From contig CAWFPL010000008.1 in assembly GCA_963817785.1 (NCBI GenBank), positions 682,001 to 746,000 on the forward strand: DNA of 64,000 nt. Reading direction: 5' to 3'. Within the stretch, counting starts at the first letter, position 1. Each line of letters opens with the position of its first letter. Both the position numbers and the translations under genes were made by a program. The stretch comes from JAKALD01 sp963817785. GTDB lineage: Bacteria > Pseudomonadota > Gammaproteobacteria > Burkholderiales > SG8-39. The notes below the pieces were generated by a model that saw only the letters and a list, made by a program, of their open reading frames with translations, had not been told where the DNA came from and ran no database searches. Below are positions 25,669 through 34,508 of the stretch, piece after piece.

Positions 25669-26803
25669 TGCGCGCCTCGGGCCGGCCCGGGCGCCTGCTG
25701 CTCACCCTCGCCCTGCTGTGGCTGGCGGGCGCGGGCTTGCGGCTCACGGTGCTCGCGGTGCCGCCGGTCATCCCGCTGCTGCATCGCGACCTGCACCTCA
25801 CCGAGACTGGCATCGGCGTGCTCTCGAGCCTGCCCGCGCTGCTGTTCGCCGCCGCGGCAGTGCCGGGCTCGCTGCTCATCTCGCGCGTCGGCGCGCGCCA
25901 CACCCTGGTCGCCGGCCTGGCGCTCACCGCGCTCGCCTCCGCGCTGCGCGCCGCGGCGCCCGACGCCGCGCTGCTGTTCGCCGCGACTTTCCTGATGGGA
26001 CTCGGCATCGCGGTCATGCAACCGTCGCTGCCGCCGCTGGCGCGCGACTGGGTGCCGCAGCGCATCGGCTTCGCCACCGCGGTGTACACGAACGGGCTGC
26101 TGGTGGGCGAGATCCTCTCGGTGTCGCTCACCATCCCGCTGGTGCTGCCGCTGGTCGGCGGCAGCTGGCGCCTGAGCTTCGTCGCCTGGTCGGTTCCGGT
26201 GCTCGCCGCCGCGGCCCTGGTCGGCTGGCTCGCGCCGCGTTCGTCCGCGGCCCGCGCCGGGGTGCGCGCCGACGGGCGCCGCTGGTGGCCGGACTGGAAC
26301 GACCCGCAGACCTGGCGCATCGGCCTGATGCTCGGCAGCGTCAACGCGCTGTACTTCGCGACCAACGCCTTCCTGCCGGATTACCTGCACCGCGCCGGGC
26401 ACGGCGAGCTGACCACCTTGGCGCTGACCTTGCTCAGCCTGTGCCAGTTGCCGGCGTCGTTCCTGATGCTCGCCTTCGCCGACCGGCTGACCGGACGGCG
26501 CTGGCCCTTCGTCGCCATCGCGCTGCTGTGCCTGGCGAGCGTGCTCGGCATCGTGTTCACGCCCTACGCCTGGGTGCCAGCCTCGCGCTGCCGCCGCTGC
26601 TCGCCCGGCCCGACGACGTGCACCGCCTGTCGGCCGGGATGTTCACGATCAGCTACTCCTGCGCGGTGGTGGTTCCGATCGTCGGCGGGATGGCCTGGGA
26701 CGCGACCGGCGTCGCCGCCGCGGCGTTCGCGCCGGGCGCGCTGTTCGCGCTGCTGATGGCGATCCTCGCCTGGGGCCTGGACCTGCGCCGCGTGCGCGGC
26801 TAG
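25668..26803 (+). pseudogene. CynX/NimT-like MFS transporter with frameshifting deletion
   Basis: The frame from ATG 25668 encodes a major facilitator with typical segments (VPPVIPLLHRDLHLTETGIG, FLMGLGIAVMQPSLPPLARD) up to VFTPYAWV near 26576. It then turns into arginine- and cysteine-rich nonsense. Transporter sequence resumes in the frame one base back at about 26576 (ASLALPPLLARPDDVHRLSA, then VVVPIVGGMAWDATGV) and runs to TAG at 26801-26803. The shift fits a deletion of 3n+1 bases. The joined product, about 378 residues, is some 20 shorter than the usual 400, and the missing part would fall in one membrane helix. It is either a true pseudogene or an assembly error. The end overlaps the convergent thiolase by four bases. 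Confidence 0.8.
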
Positions 26804-28050
26804 CGCGCCGCCTGCGGGTTCTCGACCAGCACGGCGATGCCCTGCCCGCCGCCGATGCACGCCGAAGCGATGCCGTAGCGCGTGCCGCTGCGCGCCAGCT
26901 CGCGCGCCACGGTGAGCGTCAGTCGCACCCCGGTCGCGGCGAGCGGATGGCCGATGGCGATCGCGCCGCCGTTCACGTTCACCTTGTCGCGCGGCAGGCC
27001 GAGCTCGCGCATCACCGCCAGGCACTGCGCGCCGAAGGCCTCGTTGATCTCGAAGCGATCGATCGCCTCGAGCCTCAGCCCGACCCCGTCGAGCAGGCGG
27101 CGGATCGCCGGCGCCGGGCCGATGCCCATGATCTCCGGCGGCACTCCGATCGCCACCCCGCCCAGCACCCGCGCGAGCGGCCGCTTGCCGCTGCGCTTCA
27201 AGTATTCGCCCGAGGCCACCAGCGCCGCCGCGGCGCCGTCCACGATCGCCGAGCTGTTGCCGCCGGTCTGCACCCCGCCGAACGCGGGCTTGATCTGCGC
27301 CAGCTGGTCGGCGGGCGAAGGCCGCGGATGGGTGTCGCGGTCGACCTGCGCGAGCTTCGACGGGATGCGGATGCCGCGCGCGTTGTAGCCCTCGAGCGCG
27401 AAGGTCTCGGTCTTCACCGGCGCGATCTCGCCCGCGAGGAAGCCGTCGCCTTGCGCGGCGAGCGCGCGCGCGAAGCTCTCGGCTGCGAACTGGTCCACCT
27501 CCTGGCGCGTGATCTGGTACTTCTTCGCCAGATTCTCTGCCGTATCGCCCATGGTGACGCTCGCCGCCGGGTCGAGCAGCGCCTCCCACAGGAAGTCCTT
27601 GAACTCAATCTGCCCCATGCGAAAGCCGCTGCGGTGCGTGTAGGCGGCCACCGGGTTGCGCGTCATCGACTCGGCGCCGACGCACAGCCCGAGCTCGATC
27701 TGGCCCAGCTTGATCGCGTCGCCGGCGCGCAGCACCAGCTCCATGCCGGTGCCGCACACGCGCTGCGTGAGCGTCGCGGGCACTTCGAGCGGCACGCCGG
27801 AGTACAGGCCGATGTGGCGCGGCAGCATGTACGCGTCGAAGCTCGCCTGGGCCATGCTGCCGGCGAACACGTGCCCCACGTCCGCCGGCGCGACGCCCGA
27901 GCGCGCGAACGCCTCGCGCGCCGCCTTGATCCCCAGATCGATCGGCGAGACCTGGCCGAGGGCGCCGTTGTAGTCGGCGAACGGCGTGCGCACGCCCTCG
28001 AGCAGCCAGACGTCGTCGTAGTGCGTGAAAACTCCATCGTGCTTCGACAT
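26800..28050 (-). CDS. Thiolase (acetyl-CoA acyltransferase family)
   Basis: A 416-residue thiolase. The nucleophilic cysteine is Cys99 in LTQRVCGTGMELV. The NEAFGAQ motif, the active-site histidine in GHPLAATG and the second cysteine in ASACIGGGQG are all present. The NVNGGAIAIGHPLAATGVRL block is diagnostic. It would cleave or form 3-oxoacyl-CoA in the cytoplasm. It lies ten bases after the feruloyl-CoA synthase gene, so a role in beta-oxidative shortening of phenylpropenoyl-CoA or in its downstream products is likely. Confidence 0.93.
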   Translation of the reverse strand: MSKHDGVFTHYDDVWLLEGVRTPFADYNGALGQVSPIDLGIKAAREAFARSGVAPADVGHVFAGSMAQASFDAYMLPRHIGLYSGVPLEVPATLTQRVCGTGMELVLRAGDAIKLGQIELGLCVGAESMTRNPVAAYTHRSGFRMGQIEFKDFLWEALLDPAASVTMGDTAENLAKKYQITRQEVDQFAAESFARALAAQGDGFLAGEIAPVKTETFALEGYNARGIRIPSKLAQVDRDTHPRPSPADQLAQIKPAFGGVQTGGNSSAIVDGAAAALVASGEYLKRSGKRPLARVLGGVAIGVPPEIMGIGPAPAIRRLLDGVGLRLEAIDRFEINEAFGAQCLAVMRELGLPRDKVNVNGGAIAIGHPLAATGVRLTLTVARELARSGTRYGIASACIGGGQGIAVLVENPQAAR

Positions 28051-28060
28051 GAGCGCTTCC

Positions 28061-29914
28061 TTATGCTTGAGGCAGGATGACGCGCGGCGAGGGCTTCGCC
28101 GCGTACAGTTCCTCGACCAGCGCGGCGCGCGCCTTCAGCACCGCGCGCTGGTTGATCGAGCCTTTGTCGGTGACTTCGCCGGCGTCGATCGACAGCGGCT
28201 CGAAGAGCAGCGTCGCGCGCGCGACGCGCTGCGAGCTGCCGCCCGACTCCCCGCCCAGCCGGTCGACCAGCCGCTGGAAGAACTGCCGCACCGCGGGCTG
28301 CGCCACGACCTCGGCGAGCGTCGCTCCCGGCGCGAGCGCCGGGCACAGCTTGCTGCAGGAGTCGAGGTGCGGAACGATCAGCGCGCCGACCTCGCGCCGG
28401 TCGTGGCCGGCGAGCACCACGTCCTGCACGCAGGGCGCGCCCTCGGCGATGATGTGCCCGCGCAGCGGGCCGACGCTCACCCAGGTGCCGCTGTCGAGCT
28501 TGAAGTCCTCGGCGATGCGGCCGTCGAACGCCAGGCCCTTCTGCGGGTCGGCCGGATCGATCAGGCGCGCCGCGTCGCCGCTGCGGTAAAAGCCGTCCTC
28601 GTCGAACGCGCTGTCGGTGAGCTCGGCCTGGCGCCAGAAGCCCGGCGTCACGTTCGGGCCGCGGTAGCGCACCTCCAGCTTGTCGCCGACCGGCGCGAGG
28701 CGCAGCTCGGTGCCCGGCGCCGGGAGGCCGATGCCGCCGGAGCGGCCCGCCTCCCAGTTGGCGCAGATCGCGAACGGCGCGGTCTCGGTCATCCCGAGGC
28801 CGGTGATCATCAGGATGCGCTCGCCCACCGTTCGCTCGGCCAGGCGGTGCAGCGCGTCCCAGATCGGCTGCGCCAGGCTCGCCGCCGCATAGAACATGAT
28901 CTTCACGCGGCTGAAGAACTTCTCCGCCAGCGCACGGTCGGCCTCGAGCGCGTGCGCGATCTCCTCGAAGCCGCGCGGCACGTTGAAGTACGCGGTGGGC
29001 GCGATCTCGCGCAGGTTCCTCAAGGTCTCGCCGATCAGCTGCGGCGTCGGCTTGCCCTCGTCGATGTACAGCGTGCCGCCGTTGTACAGCGTGAGGCCGA
29101 AGTCGTGGTTGCCGCCGAAGGTGTGGTTCCAGGGCAGCCAGTCGACCAGCACTGGCGGTTCCTCGGCCAGGCACGGCAGGCACTCGACGATCATCTGCAG
29201 ATTGCTGGCCAGCATGCGCTGCGTGTGGATCACCGCCTTCGGCACGCCGGTCGAGCCCGAGGTGAGCAGGAACTTGGTGAGCGTGTCGGGCCCGATCGCC
29301 TCGTGCGCCGCTTCGACCCGCGCGCTCGGCGCGCCGGCCGCGAGCTCGGCGAACAGGCGCGCCGGGCGTCCCGGCGGCGGCGCCTGGGTGACCACCAGCT
29401 CGGTGCCGGGCGGGATCGCGGCCTCGATCGCGCGCGCGTAGCGCTCGCCGTGCGAGGCGAACACCAGCCCCGGGGTCATCAGCTCGACCACGTAACGCAG
29501 CTTGCCGAAGTCCTGCGACACCAGCGAATACGCGGGCGAGACCGGGATGAACGGAACGCCGACGTGCAGCGCGGCGAGCGCCAGCATCGCGTGCTCGAGG
29601 TCGTTCTCCGACAGGATCATCAGCGGACGTTCGGCCGACAGGCCGCGCGCGAGCAGCGCCTCGCCCAGGCGGCGCGCGTAATCGAGCGCCTGCGCGTAGG
29701 AGATGCGCCGCCAGTCGCCGCCGCCCTCGCGCTTGGCCACGAAGCTGCGCTGCGGCGCCTCGGCCGCCCATTTCAGCAGCCGCTCGGTCACGCGCCGCGG
29801 ATAGGCGCCCAGCGGCGCGCTTGGGCGCAGCAGCAGCTGCCCCAGCGCGTCGCGCTCGACCGACACGCCCGCCTTGCCGAGCGCAACCCTGCGAAATCCT
29901 GCTTCCCGGTTCAC
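28061..29914 (-). CDS. Feruloyl-CoA synthase-type ligase
   Basis: A 617-residue ANL ligase, the size of feruloyl-CoA synthases and longer than most acyl-CoA ligases. The adenylation motif is FLLTSGSTGVPKAVIHTQRM. DWLPWNHTFGGNHDFGLTLY is the distinctive block of this family. Further motifs are ITGLGMTETAPFAI, SGDAARLIDP and DGRIAEDFKLDSGTWVSVGP. It would activate ferulate or another hydroxycinnamate with ATP and CoA. Thiolase follows and a MarR gene precedes it, both on the same strand. No enoyl-CoA hydratase/aldolase or vanillin dehydrogenase gene is adjacent, so the later steps must be encoded elsewhere. Confidence 0.88.
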   Translation of the reverse strand: MNREAGFRRVALGKAGVSVERDALGQLLLRPSAPLGAYPRRVTERLLKWAAEAPQRSFVAKREGGGDWRRISYAQALDYARRLGEALLARGLSAERPLMILSENDLEHAMLALAALHVGVPFIPVSPAYSLVSQDFGKLRYVVELMTPGLVFASHGERYARAIEAAIPPGTELVVTQAPPPGRPARLFAELAAGAPSARVEAAHEAIGPDTLTKFLLTSGSTGVPKAVIHTQRMLASNLQMIVECLPCLAEEPPVLVDWLPWNHTFGGNHDFGLTLYNGGTLYIDEGKPTPQLIGETLRNLREIAPTAYFNVPRGFEEIAHALEADRALAEKFFSRVKIMFYAAASLAQPIWDALHRLAERTVGERILMITGLGMTETAPFAICANWEAGRSGGIGLPAPGTELRLAPVGDKLEVRYRGPNVTPGFWRQAELTDSAFDEDGFYRSGDAARLIDPADPQKGLAFDGRIAEDFKLDSGTWVSVGPLRGHIIAEGAPCVQDVVLAGHDRREVGALIVPHLDSCSKLCPALAPGATLAEVVAQPAVRQFFQRLVDRLGGESGGSSQRVARATLLFEPLSIDAGEVTDKGSINQRAVLKARAALVEELYAAKPSPRVILPQA

Positions 29915-29927
29915 GTCACCTCCTCGC

Positions 29928-30410
29928 TCAATCGGCCAGCTTCGCCAGCAGCCGCAACAGCTCGCGCCGCTCGGGCGCGCTCAGCACCGCGGTGCGCCGG
30001 GCCTCGGCCTCGCACACCCGCCGCTTCATGCGTTCCACGAGCTGCTCGCCGCGGCGCGTCAGGTGCAGCCCCCAGGCGCGCCCGTCGTCCGGCCGGCGGC
30101 GGCGCTCGAGCAGGCCGCGCGAGGTCATCCAGTCGGCGAGCTGCATGGCGCCCGAGCGCGCGATGCCGAGCACCTCGCCGAGCGTCGACTGGCTGATGTC
30201 CGGGTTGGCGCCGACCACCACCAGGGCGGTGAAGCGCGGCGGGGTGATCTCCATGCCGCGCGTCGCCTCGTGAAACGACAGGAACATGGCCACCTGCGCG
30301 CGGCGCAGCGAGTAGCCGAGCAGCTCGTCGAGCACGTCGTAATCCAGGCCCGCGACGCGCCTGATCGGAGCGAGCGCGCGCGGCCGGTGCGGGGAGGGCA
30401 GCTTGCTCAT
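29928..30410 (-). CDS. MarR-family transcriptional regulator
   Basis: About 160 residues from ATG 30410; upstream extension in frame is not MarR-like. The winged-helix core is visible: FTALVVVGANPDISQSTLGE, VLGIARSGAMQLADWMTSRG, and the wing LLERRRRPDDGRAWGLHLTR. It lies 13 bases before the feruloyl-CoA synthase gene and diverges from the system 3 importer. Regulators of this position (FerR/CouR type) usually repress hydroxycinnamate genes and respond to the CoA thioester. A candidate operator overlaps the importer promoter. Confidence 0.9.
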   Translation of the reverse strand: MSKLPSPHRPRALAPIRRVAGLDYDVLDELLGYSLRRAQVAMFLSFHEATRGMEITPPRFTALVVVGANPDISQSTLGEVLGIARSGAMQLADWMTSRGLLERRRRPDDGRAWGLHLTRRGEQLVERMKRRVCEAEARRTAVLSAPERRELLRLLAKLAD

Positions 30411-30412
30411 CG

Positions 30413-30441
30413 TTGACCGTCCGATTGTAAGCGTATATAAC
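30413..30441 (+). promoter_or_regulatory. Sigma-70 promoter of importer system 3
   Basis: TTGACC (30413-30418) and TATAAC (30436-30441) are separated by exactly 17 bases. This is the best sigma-70-like promoter I found in the window. It starts three bases outside the MarR coding region and drives the importer genes from 30598. Confidence 0.72.
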
Positions 30442-30445
30442 AATC
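30423..30445. promoter_or_regulatory. Candidate MarR operator
   Basis: GATTGT (30423-30428) and ACAATC (30440-30445) form a 6-bp inverted repeat with an 11-base centre. It covers the spacer and -10 of the importer promoter, so binding would block it. It also lies 12 bases upstream of the MarR start and could regulate both directions. Confidence 0.5.
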
Positions 30446-30597
30446 CCGCCAGCGTTCGATCGTACGGCACGCCCGCCCGAAGCGCCGTTGCTGCTGTGCA
30501 GCAACGGCCCGCATGCCGCGTCTTGCTGCACCTGCAAGGCGCGGCGCCGGAGCGCTCGCGTACAATGCGGGCGCGCATCCAACGAGGAGGAGGAGTC

Positions 30598-31839
30598 ATG
30601 AACTCAACGCGCGATATCAGCCGCCGCCGCTTCAACGCGGCACTCGCGGCGACCGGCGCCGCCACCATGCTGGCGCCATTCGGCATCGCCCGGGCCGAGA
30701 GCAAGAAGCTCAAGATCGGCATGCTGCTGCCGCTATCGAGCTACGAGAGCTTCGTCGGCCAGTCCTGCAAGAAAGGCGCCGAGATCGCGCCGGGGCTGAT
30801 CAAGTCGATGCTCGGCGTGGACATCGACATCGTCTACGCCGACACCGAGTCGAACGTGCAGACCGCGCGCAACCGCGCCGAGCGCGTGATCGAGGAAGGC
30901 GCCAACGTGCTGATCGGCGCCTTCGACTCCGGGCAGACCACCGCCATCGCGCAGGTCGCGGAGCAGCGCGGCGTGCCGTTCGTGATCAACATCGCCGCCG
31001 CGCCGCAGATCACCGAGCAGGGCTACAAGTTCGTATTCCGGAATTTCCCCACCGCGATCGATCTGGCGCGCAACGGCCTGATTCTGCTCGGCGACCTGTT
31101 CCAGGCCACGCACGTGGTGCCGCGCAGCGCCGTGTACATGCACGTGAACGATACCTTCGGCCAGGCGATGACCAAGATCATGGACGGCATGCTGCCGAAG
31201 CTGACCCAGTTGCCGTTCAAGATCGTGCAGGACATCGCCTACGACCCGGCGACCAAGGACCTGTCGGTCGAGACCGCCAAGGCGAAGGCGTCGAAGGCCG
31301 ATTTCGTGCTGTTCATCGGCCGGCTGAACGACGCGGTCATCCTGCGGCGCGAGATGGTCAAGCAGCGCTGGCACCCGATGGGCGTCATCAGCCCGGGGTC
31401 GCCCGGCATGTACGACGAGCAGTTCTACAAGGCACTCGGCAAGCTGTCCAACTACTGCATCTCCAACGTGCCCTGGTACAACCCCAAGGCCGAGCTCACC
31501 AAGATGGTCGAGCACGCGTTCGCCCGGAAATACCCCAAGGACAAGCTGCTGTACAACGCGGTCAACGTCGGCTGCACCTTCGAGGCCATCCTGATCGCCG
31601 CGGACGCCTTCAAGCGCGCCGGCACCGCGTCGCCCAAGCCGCTGGCGGACGCGATCCGCGCCACCAACATCACCAAGCGCATGATGATCGGCGGCCCGAT
31701 CCGCTTCGACGCCAAGGGCCAGGTCGAGGGCAACCAGTCGGCGTGCATCGAGAACCTGGACGAGACGCCGACCGTAGTGCTGCCGCAGTCGGCCGCGCAG
31801 GCGAAGCCCGTGTTCCCCGTGCCGGACTACCAGGCCTGA
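30598..31839 (+). CDS. HAAT-family periplasmic substrate-binding protein (system 3)
   Basis: A 413-residue binding protein with a very strong ribosome site (GAGGAGGAGGAG just before ATG 30598). The N-terminus has an SRRRFN motif followed by a hydrophobic core (AALAATGAATMLAPF) and ARA, so export could be by Tat or Sec. The mature part begins KKLKIGMLLPLSSYESFVGQ and has the LivJ-type fold (VEGNQSACIENLDETPTVVL near the end). It is divergent from the MarR/feruloyl-CoA synthase operon, which suggests a hydroxycinnamate or related aromatic acid as ligand, as for CouP of Rhodopseudomonas. Confidence 0.9.
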   Translation: MNSTRDISRRRFNAALAATGAATMLAPFGIARAESKKLKIGMLLPLSSYESFVGQSCKKGAEIAPGLIKSMLGVDIDIVYADTESNVQTARNRAERVIEEGANVLIGAFDSGQTTAIAQVAEQRGVPFVINIAAAPQITEQGYKFVFRNFPTAIDLARNGLILLGDLFQATHVVPRSAVYMHVNDTFGQAMTKIMDGMLPKLTQLPFKIVQDIAYDPATKDLSVETAKAKASKADFVLFIGRLNDAVILRREMVKQRWHPMGVISPGSPGMYDEQFYKALGKLSNYCISNVPWYNPKAELTKMVEHAFARKYPKDKLLYNAVNVGCTFEAILIAADAFKRAGTASPKPLADAIRATNITKRMMIGGPIRFDAKGQVEGNQSACIENLDETPTVVLPQSAAQAKPVFPVPDYQA

Positions 31840-31861
31840 GAGAGAGAGCGCTTGCGACACC

Positions 31862-31889
31862 GGGGCCGGCGCTGCCGGCCCTTTTTGTT
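31862..31889 (+). terminator. Intrinsic terminator/attenuator inside the importer operon
   Basis: GGGCCGGC (31863-31870) pairs with GCCGGCCC (31874-31881) over a three-base loop and is followed at once by five T residues (31882-31886). It lies between the binding-protein and livH genes. It probably gives excess binding protein over permease. Confidence 0.82.
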
Positions 31890-31907
31890 GATCCCGGTGC
31901 AACGCCC

Positions 31908-32777
31908 GTGCCGATAGAACTGGTCGTCAACGTCCTGATCGCCGGGACGCTCACCGGGCTGGTGTACGGCCTGATGGCGCTCGGCCTGTCGGTCATCTAC
32001 GGCGTGGTGCGGGTGGTCAATTTCGCGCACGGCGAGATGATGACCATCGCGATGTACGCCGCGGTCACGCTGTTCACGGCCTGGAAGATCGACCCGATCC
32101 TCGCCATCGGGCCGGTGGCGATCGCGTTCTTCGCCTTCGGCTACCTGCTGCAGCGAACGCTCATCAACCGCTTCATCACCCGGCCCGAGCACTCGCAGTT
32201 CATCCTGCTGGTGGCCGTCGCCACCATCATCAGCAACGTGCTGCTGATGGCCTTCGGGCCGGACGCGCGCAACGTCCAGACCAGCTATCAGCTCGACTCC
32301 TACGCCATCGGCCAGATCCTGTTCGACAAGGCGCGCGTGTTCTCGGGCGTGGCTGCGGTGGTGTGCAGCGCCGCGCTGTTCTCGTTCTTCCGCTTCGCGC
32401 GCACCGGTAAGGCGATCCGCGCCTGCGCCGACAACTACCTCGGTGCCAAGGTGATCGGCCTGGACGTCAAGCGGCTGTACGCCTTCACCTTCGGACTGGG
32501 CGCGGCCTGCGTCGCGGCCGCCGGCTGCATGATGGTGCTGCTGGTCGACGTCACGCCGGTGCTCGGGCCGTCCTACACGCTGCTCGCTTTCGTGATCGTG
32601 ATCGTGGGCGGGCTCGGCTCGATGGGCGGCGCCCTGCTCGGAGGCATCCTGATCGGCGTCTCCGAGGCGCTGGCCGGCCTGTTCTTCGATCCGTCCTCCA
32701 AGAGCATGTTCAGCTTCGCGCTGCTCATCCTGGTGCTCTTGTTCCGCCCGCAAGGGCTGCTGGGGCGCAGGACATGA
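31908..32777 (+). CDS. livH: HAAT-family ABC importer permease LivH (system 3)
   Basis: A 289-residue permease from a GTG at 31908 (VPIELVVNVLIAGTLTGLVY). LivH signature is GLSVIYGVVRVVNFAHGEMM, the C-terminal pore/contact block is VGGLGSMGGALLGGILIGVS, and the end is FRPQGLLGRR. No good ribosome site precedes the GTG. Together with the terminator immediately upstream, this predicts lower expression than for the binding protein. The stop overlaps livM by ATGA. Confidence 0.9.
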   Translation: MPIELVVNVLIAGTLTGLVYGLMALGLSVIYGVVRVVNFAHGEMMTIAMYAAVTLFTAWKIDPILAIGPVAIAFFAFGYLLQRTLINRFITRPEHSQFILLVAVATIISNVLLMAFGPDARNVQTSYQLDSYAIGQILFDKARVFSGVAAVVCSAALFSFFRFARTGKAIRACADNYLGAKVIGLDVKRLYAFTFGLGAACVAAAGCMMVLLVDVTPVLGPSYTLLAFVIVIVGGLGSMGGALLGGILIGVSEALAGLFFDPSSKSMFSFALLILVLLFRPQGLLGRRT

Positions 32778-33781
32778 CGGGCCCGGGACGCGCGCTGCGC
32801 CGGCCGGGGGCAGGCATGACGGCGCTGCTGGCCATCGCTGGCGCGGCGCTGCTCGCCCTGCCCTACTACGTCAATCCGTACCTACTCACGGTGGCGATCT
32901 ACATCCTGTTCCTGGCGTACACCGGGCAAGCCTGGAATGTGATGATGGGTTTCTGCGGCCAGCTTTCGCTCGGCCACGCGCTGTACGTCGGCATCGGCGC
33001 CTACGCCGCCGCGGCGCTCTTTACCCACTATCAGCTCGGGCCCTGGGCCGGGGTCTGGGCGTCGATCCTGCTGTGCGCGTGCACCGGGGCGATCATCGGC
33101 TTTCTCGCCTTCCGCTTCGGCATCTCGGGCGTGTATTTCGCTCTGCTCACCATCGCTTTCGCCGAGTTCACGCGCATCGGCTTCGAGCATTTCGGCTGGG
33201 TCGGGGCCACCGGAGGCCTGTTCCTCAAGGTGGCGCAGCGCCAGCACATCGACCTGCTGAATCTGCGCGGCTCCTCGGCGATGTTCTATTACGTGATGCT
33301 GGCGCTCACGGCCGGAGCGTTCGCCCTGTGCGCCTGGCTGCTGCGGAGCCGGGCCGGCTACTACTGGCAGGCGATCCGCGAGAACGAGGAGGCCGCGCGG
33401 GCGCTCGGCATCAACACCTTCCTGTGGAAGATGGCGGCGGTGGTGACCAGCGCGGCTATGACGGCGATCGCGGGAGTGTTCTACGCCTTCTACTACAACA
33501 ACCTGTTCCCGGAGCAGATCTTCAAGATCGGCCAGTCCATCGAGATCATCCTCGGGCCGATCGTGGGCGGCCTGGGCACGCTGTTCGGTCCGATCCTGGG
33601 GGCGGTCGTGCTCACCTCGCTCGCCGAGGGCATCACCAACCTGGTGAGCGCGCTCGGCTTCGACATCCCCGGCGTCAAGCAGGTGTTCTACGGCGTCGCG
33701 CTGATGTGCGTGATCATGTTCCTGCCCGACGGCATCTGGCCGCCGCTCGCGCGCAAGCTCGGGTTGCGGCGCAAGCGCTGA
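32774..33781 (+). CDS. livM: HAAT-family ABC importer permease LivM (system 3)
   Basis: A 335-residue permease starting at the ATG that overlaps livH; an internal ATG at 32816 would also fit the hydrophobic start. Hallmarks are WNVMMGFCGQLSLGHALYVG, IRENEEAARALGINTFLWKM (the ATPase-contact loop) and GGLGTLFGPILGAVVLTSLA. About ten membrane segments are expected. It lies four bases before livG. Confidence 0.92.
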   Translation: MTGPGRALRRPGAGMTALLAIAGAALLALPYYVNPYLLTVAIYILFLAYTGQAWNVMMGFCGQLSLGHALYVGIGAYAAAALFTHYQLGPWAGVWASILLCACTGAIIGFLAFRFGISGVYFALLTIAFAEFTRIGFEHFGWVGATGGLFLKVAQRQHIDLLNLRGSSAMFYYVMLALTAGAFALCAWLLRSRAGYYWQAIRENEEAARALGINTFLWKMAAVVTSAAMTAIAGVFYAFYYNNLFPEQIFKIGQSIEIILGPIVGGLGTLFGPILGAVVLTSLAEGITNLVSALGFDIPGVKQVFYGVALMCVIMFLPDGIWPPLARKLGLRRKR

Positions 33782-33785
33782 CACC

Positions 33786-34508
33786 GTGGCGCAACTCGAG
33801 ATCGATTCGCTGTCCAAGTCGTTCCGCGGCCTGCGCGCGGTCGCTGGCGCCTCGTTCGTAGTGCCGCAGGGCGCGCTCGTCGCCCTGATCGGTCCCAACG
33901 GCGCCGGCAAGACGACGATATTCAACATGGTCGCGGGGGTCTACGCTCCCGACGGCGGCCAGATCCGCTTCAACGGGGCGCGCATCGACGGCCGGCGCCC
34001 CGACCAGATCTGCGCGGCGGGCGTCGGGCGCACCTTCCAGATCGTGAAGCCCTTCGCCGGCCTGTCGGTGCTCGACAACGTGATCGTCGGCGCCCTGCAG
34101 CGCAGCAGGAACGTCGCGCAGGCGCGCCGCGACTCGCTCGCGATCCTGGAGCGGCTTGGCCTCGAGGGCCGGCGCGACCAGCTCGCCTCGGCGCTCACCT
34201 TGCCCGATCGCAAGCGCCTGGAGGTGGCGCGCGCGCTCGCCACCGGCCCGCGCCTGCTGCTGCTCGACGAGGTGATGGCGGGCCTGCGGCCGACCGAGTG
34301 CGACCAGCTGGTGGAAGTGTTCCGCGAGCTCAACCGTGCCGGCCTGACGATCCTGCTGATCGAGCACGTCATGCGCGCGGTGATGGCGCTGGCGCAGCAG
34401 GTGATCGTGCTGCACCACGGCGAGATCATCGCCAACAGCACGCCCCAGCAGGTGGTGCGCGATCCGGCGGTGCTCGAGTGCTACCTGGGGGAAGAAACAG
34501 AGGTATGA
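33786..34508 (+). CDS. livG: HAAT-family ABC importer ATPase LivG (system 3)
   Basis: A 240-residue ATPase beginning with GTG at 33786. Walker A is GPNGAGKTT, the Q-loop region is RTFQIVKPFAGLSVLDNV, and Walker B is LLLLDEVMAGLRPTE, with Val where Pro is usual (DEP to DEV). The H-loop is LIEHVMRAVM. The signature reads ALTLPDRKRLEVARALA, a degenerate LSGGQ common among LivG proteins. The stop overlaps livF (ATGA). Confidence 0.91.
   Translation: MAQLEIDSLSKSFRGLRAVAGASFVVPQGALVALIGPNGAGKTTIFNMVAGVYAPDGGQIRFNGARIDGRRPDQICAAGVGRTFQIVKPFAGLSVLDNVIVGALQRSRNVAQARRDSLAILERLGLEGRRDQLASALTLPDRKRLEVARALATGPRLLLLDEVMAGLRPTECDQLVEVFRELNRAGLTILLIEHVMRAVMALAQQVIVLHHGEIIANSTPQQVVRDPAVLECYLGEETEV

Noticed and set aside
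31840..31852. GAGAGAGAGAG run after the binding protein gene
   Set aside because: Too short to be a meaningful simple repeat, and no coding or structural role is visible.
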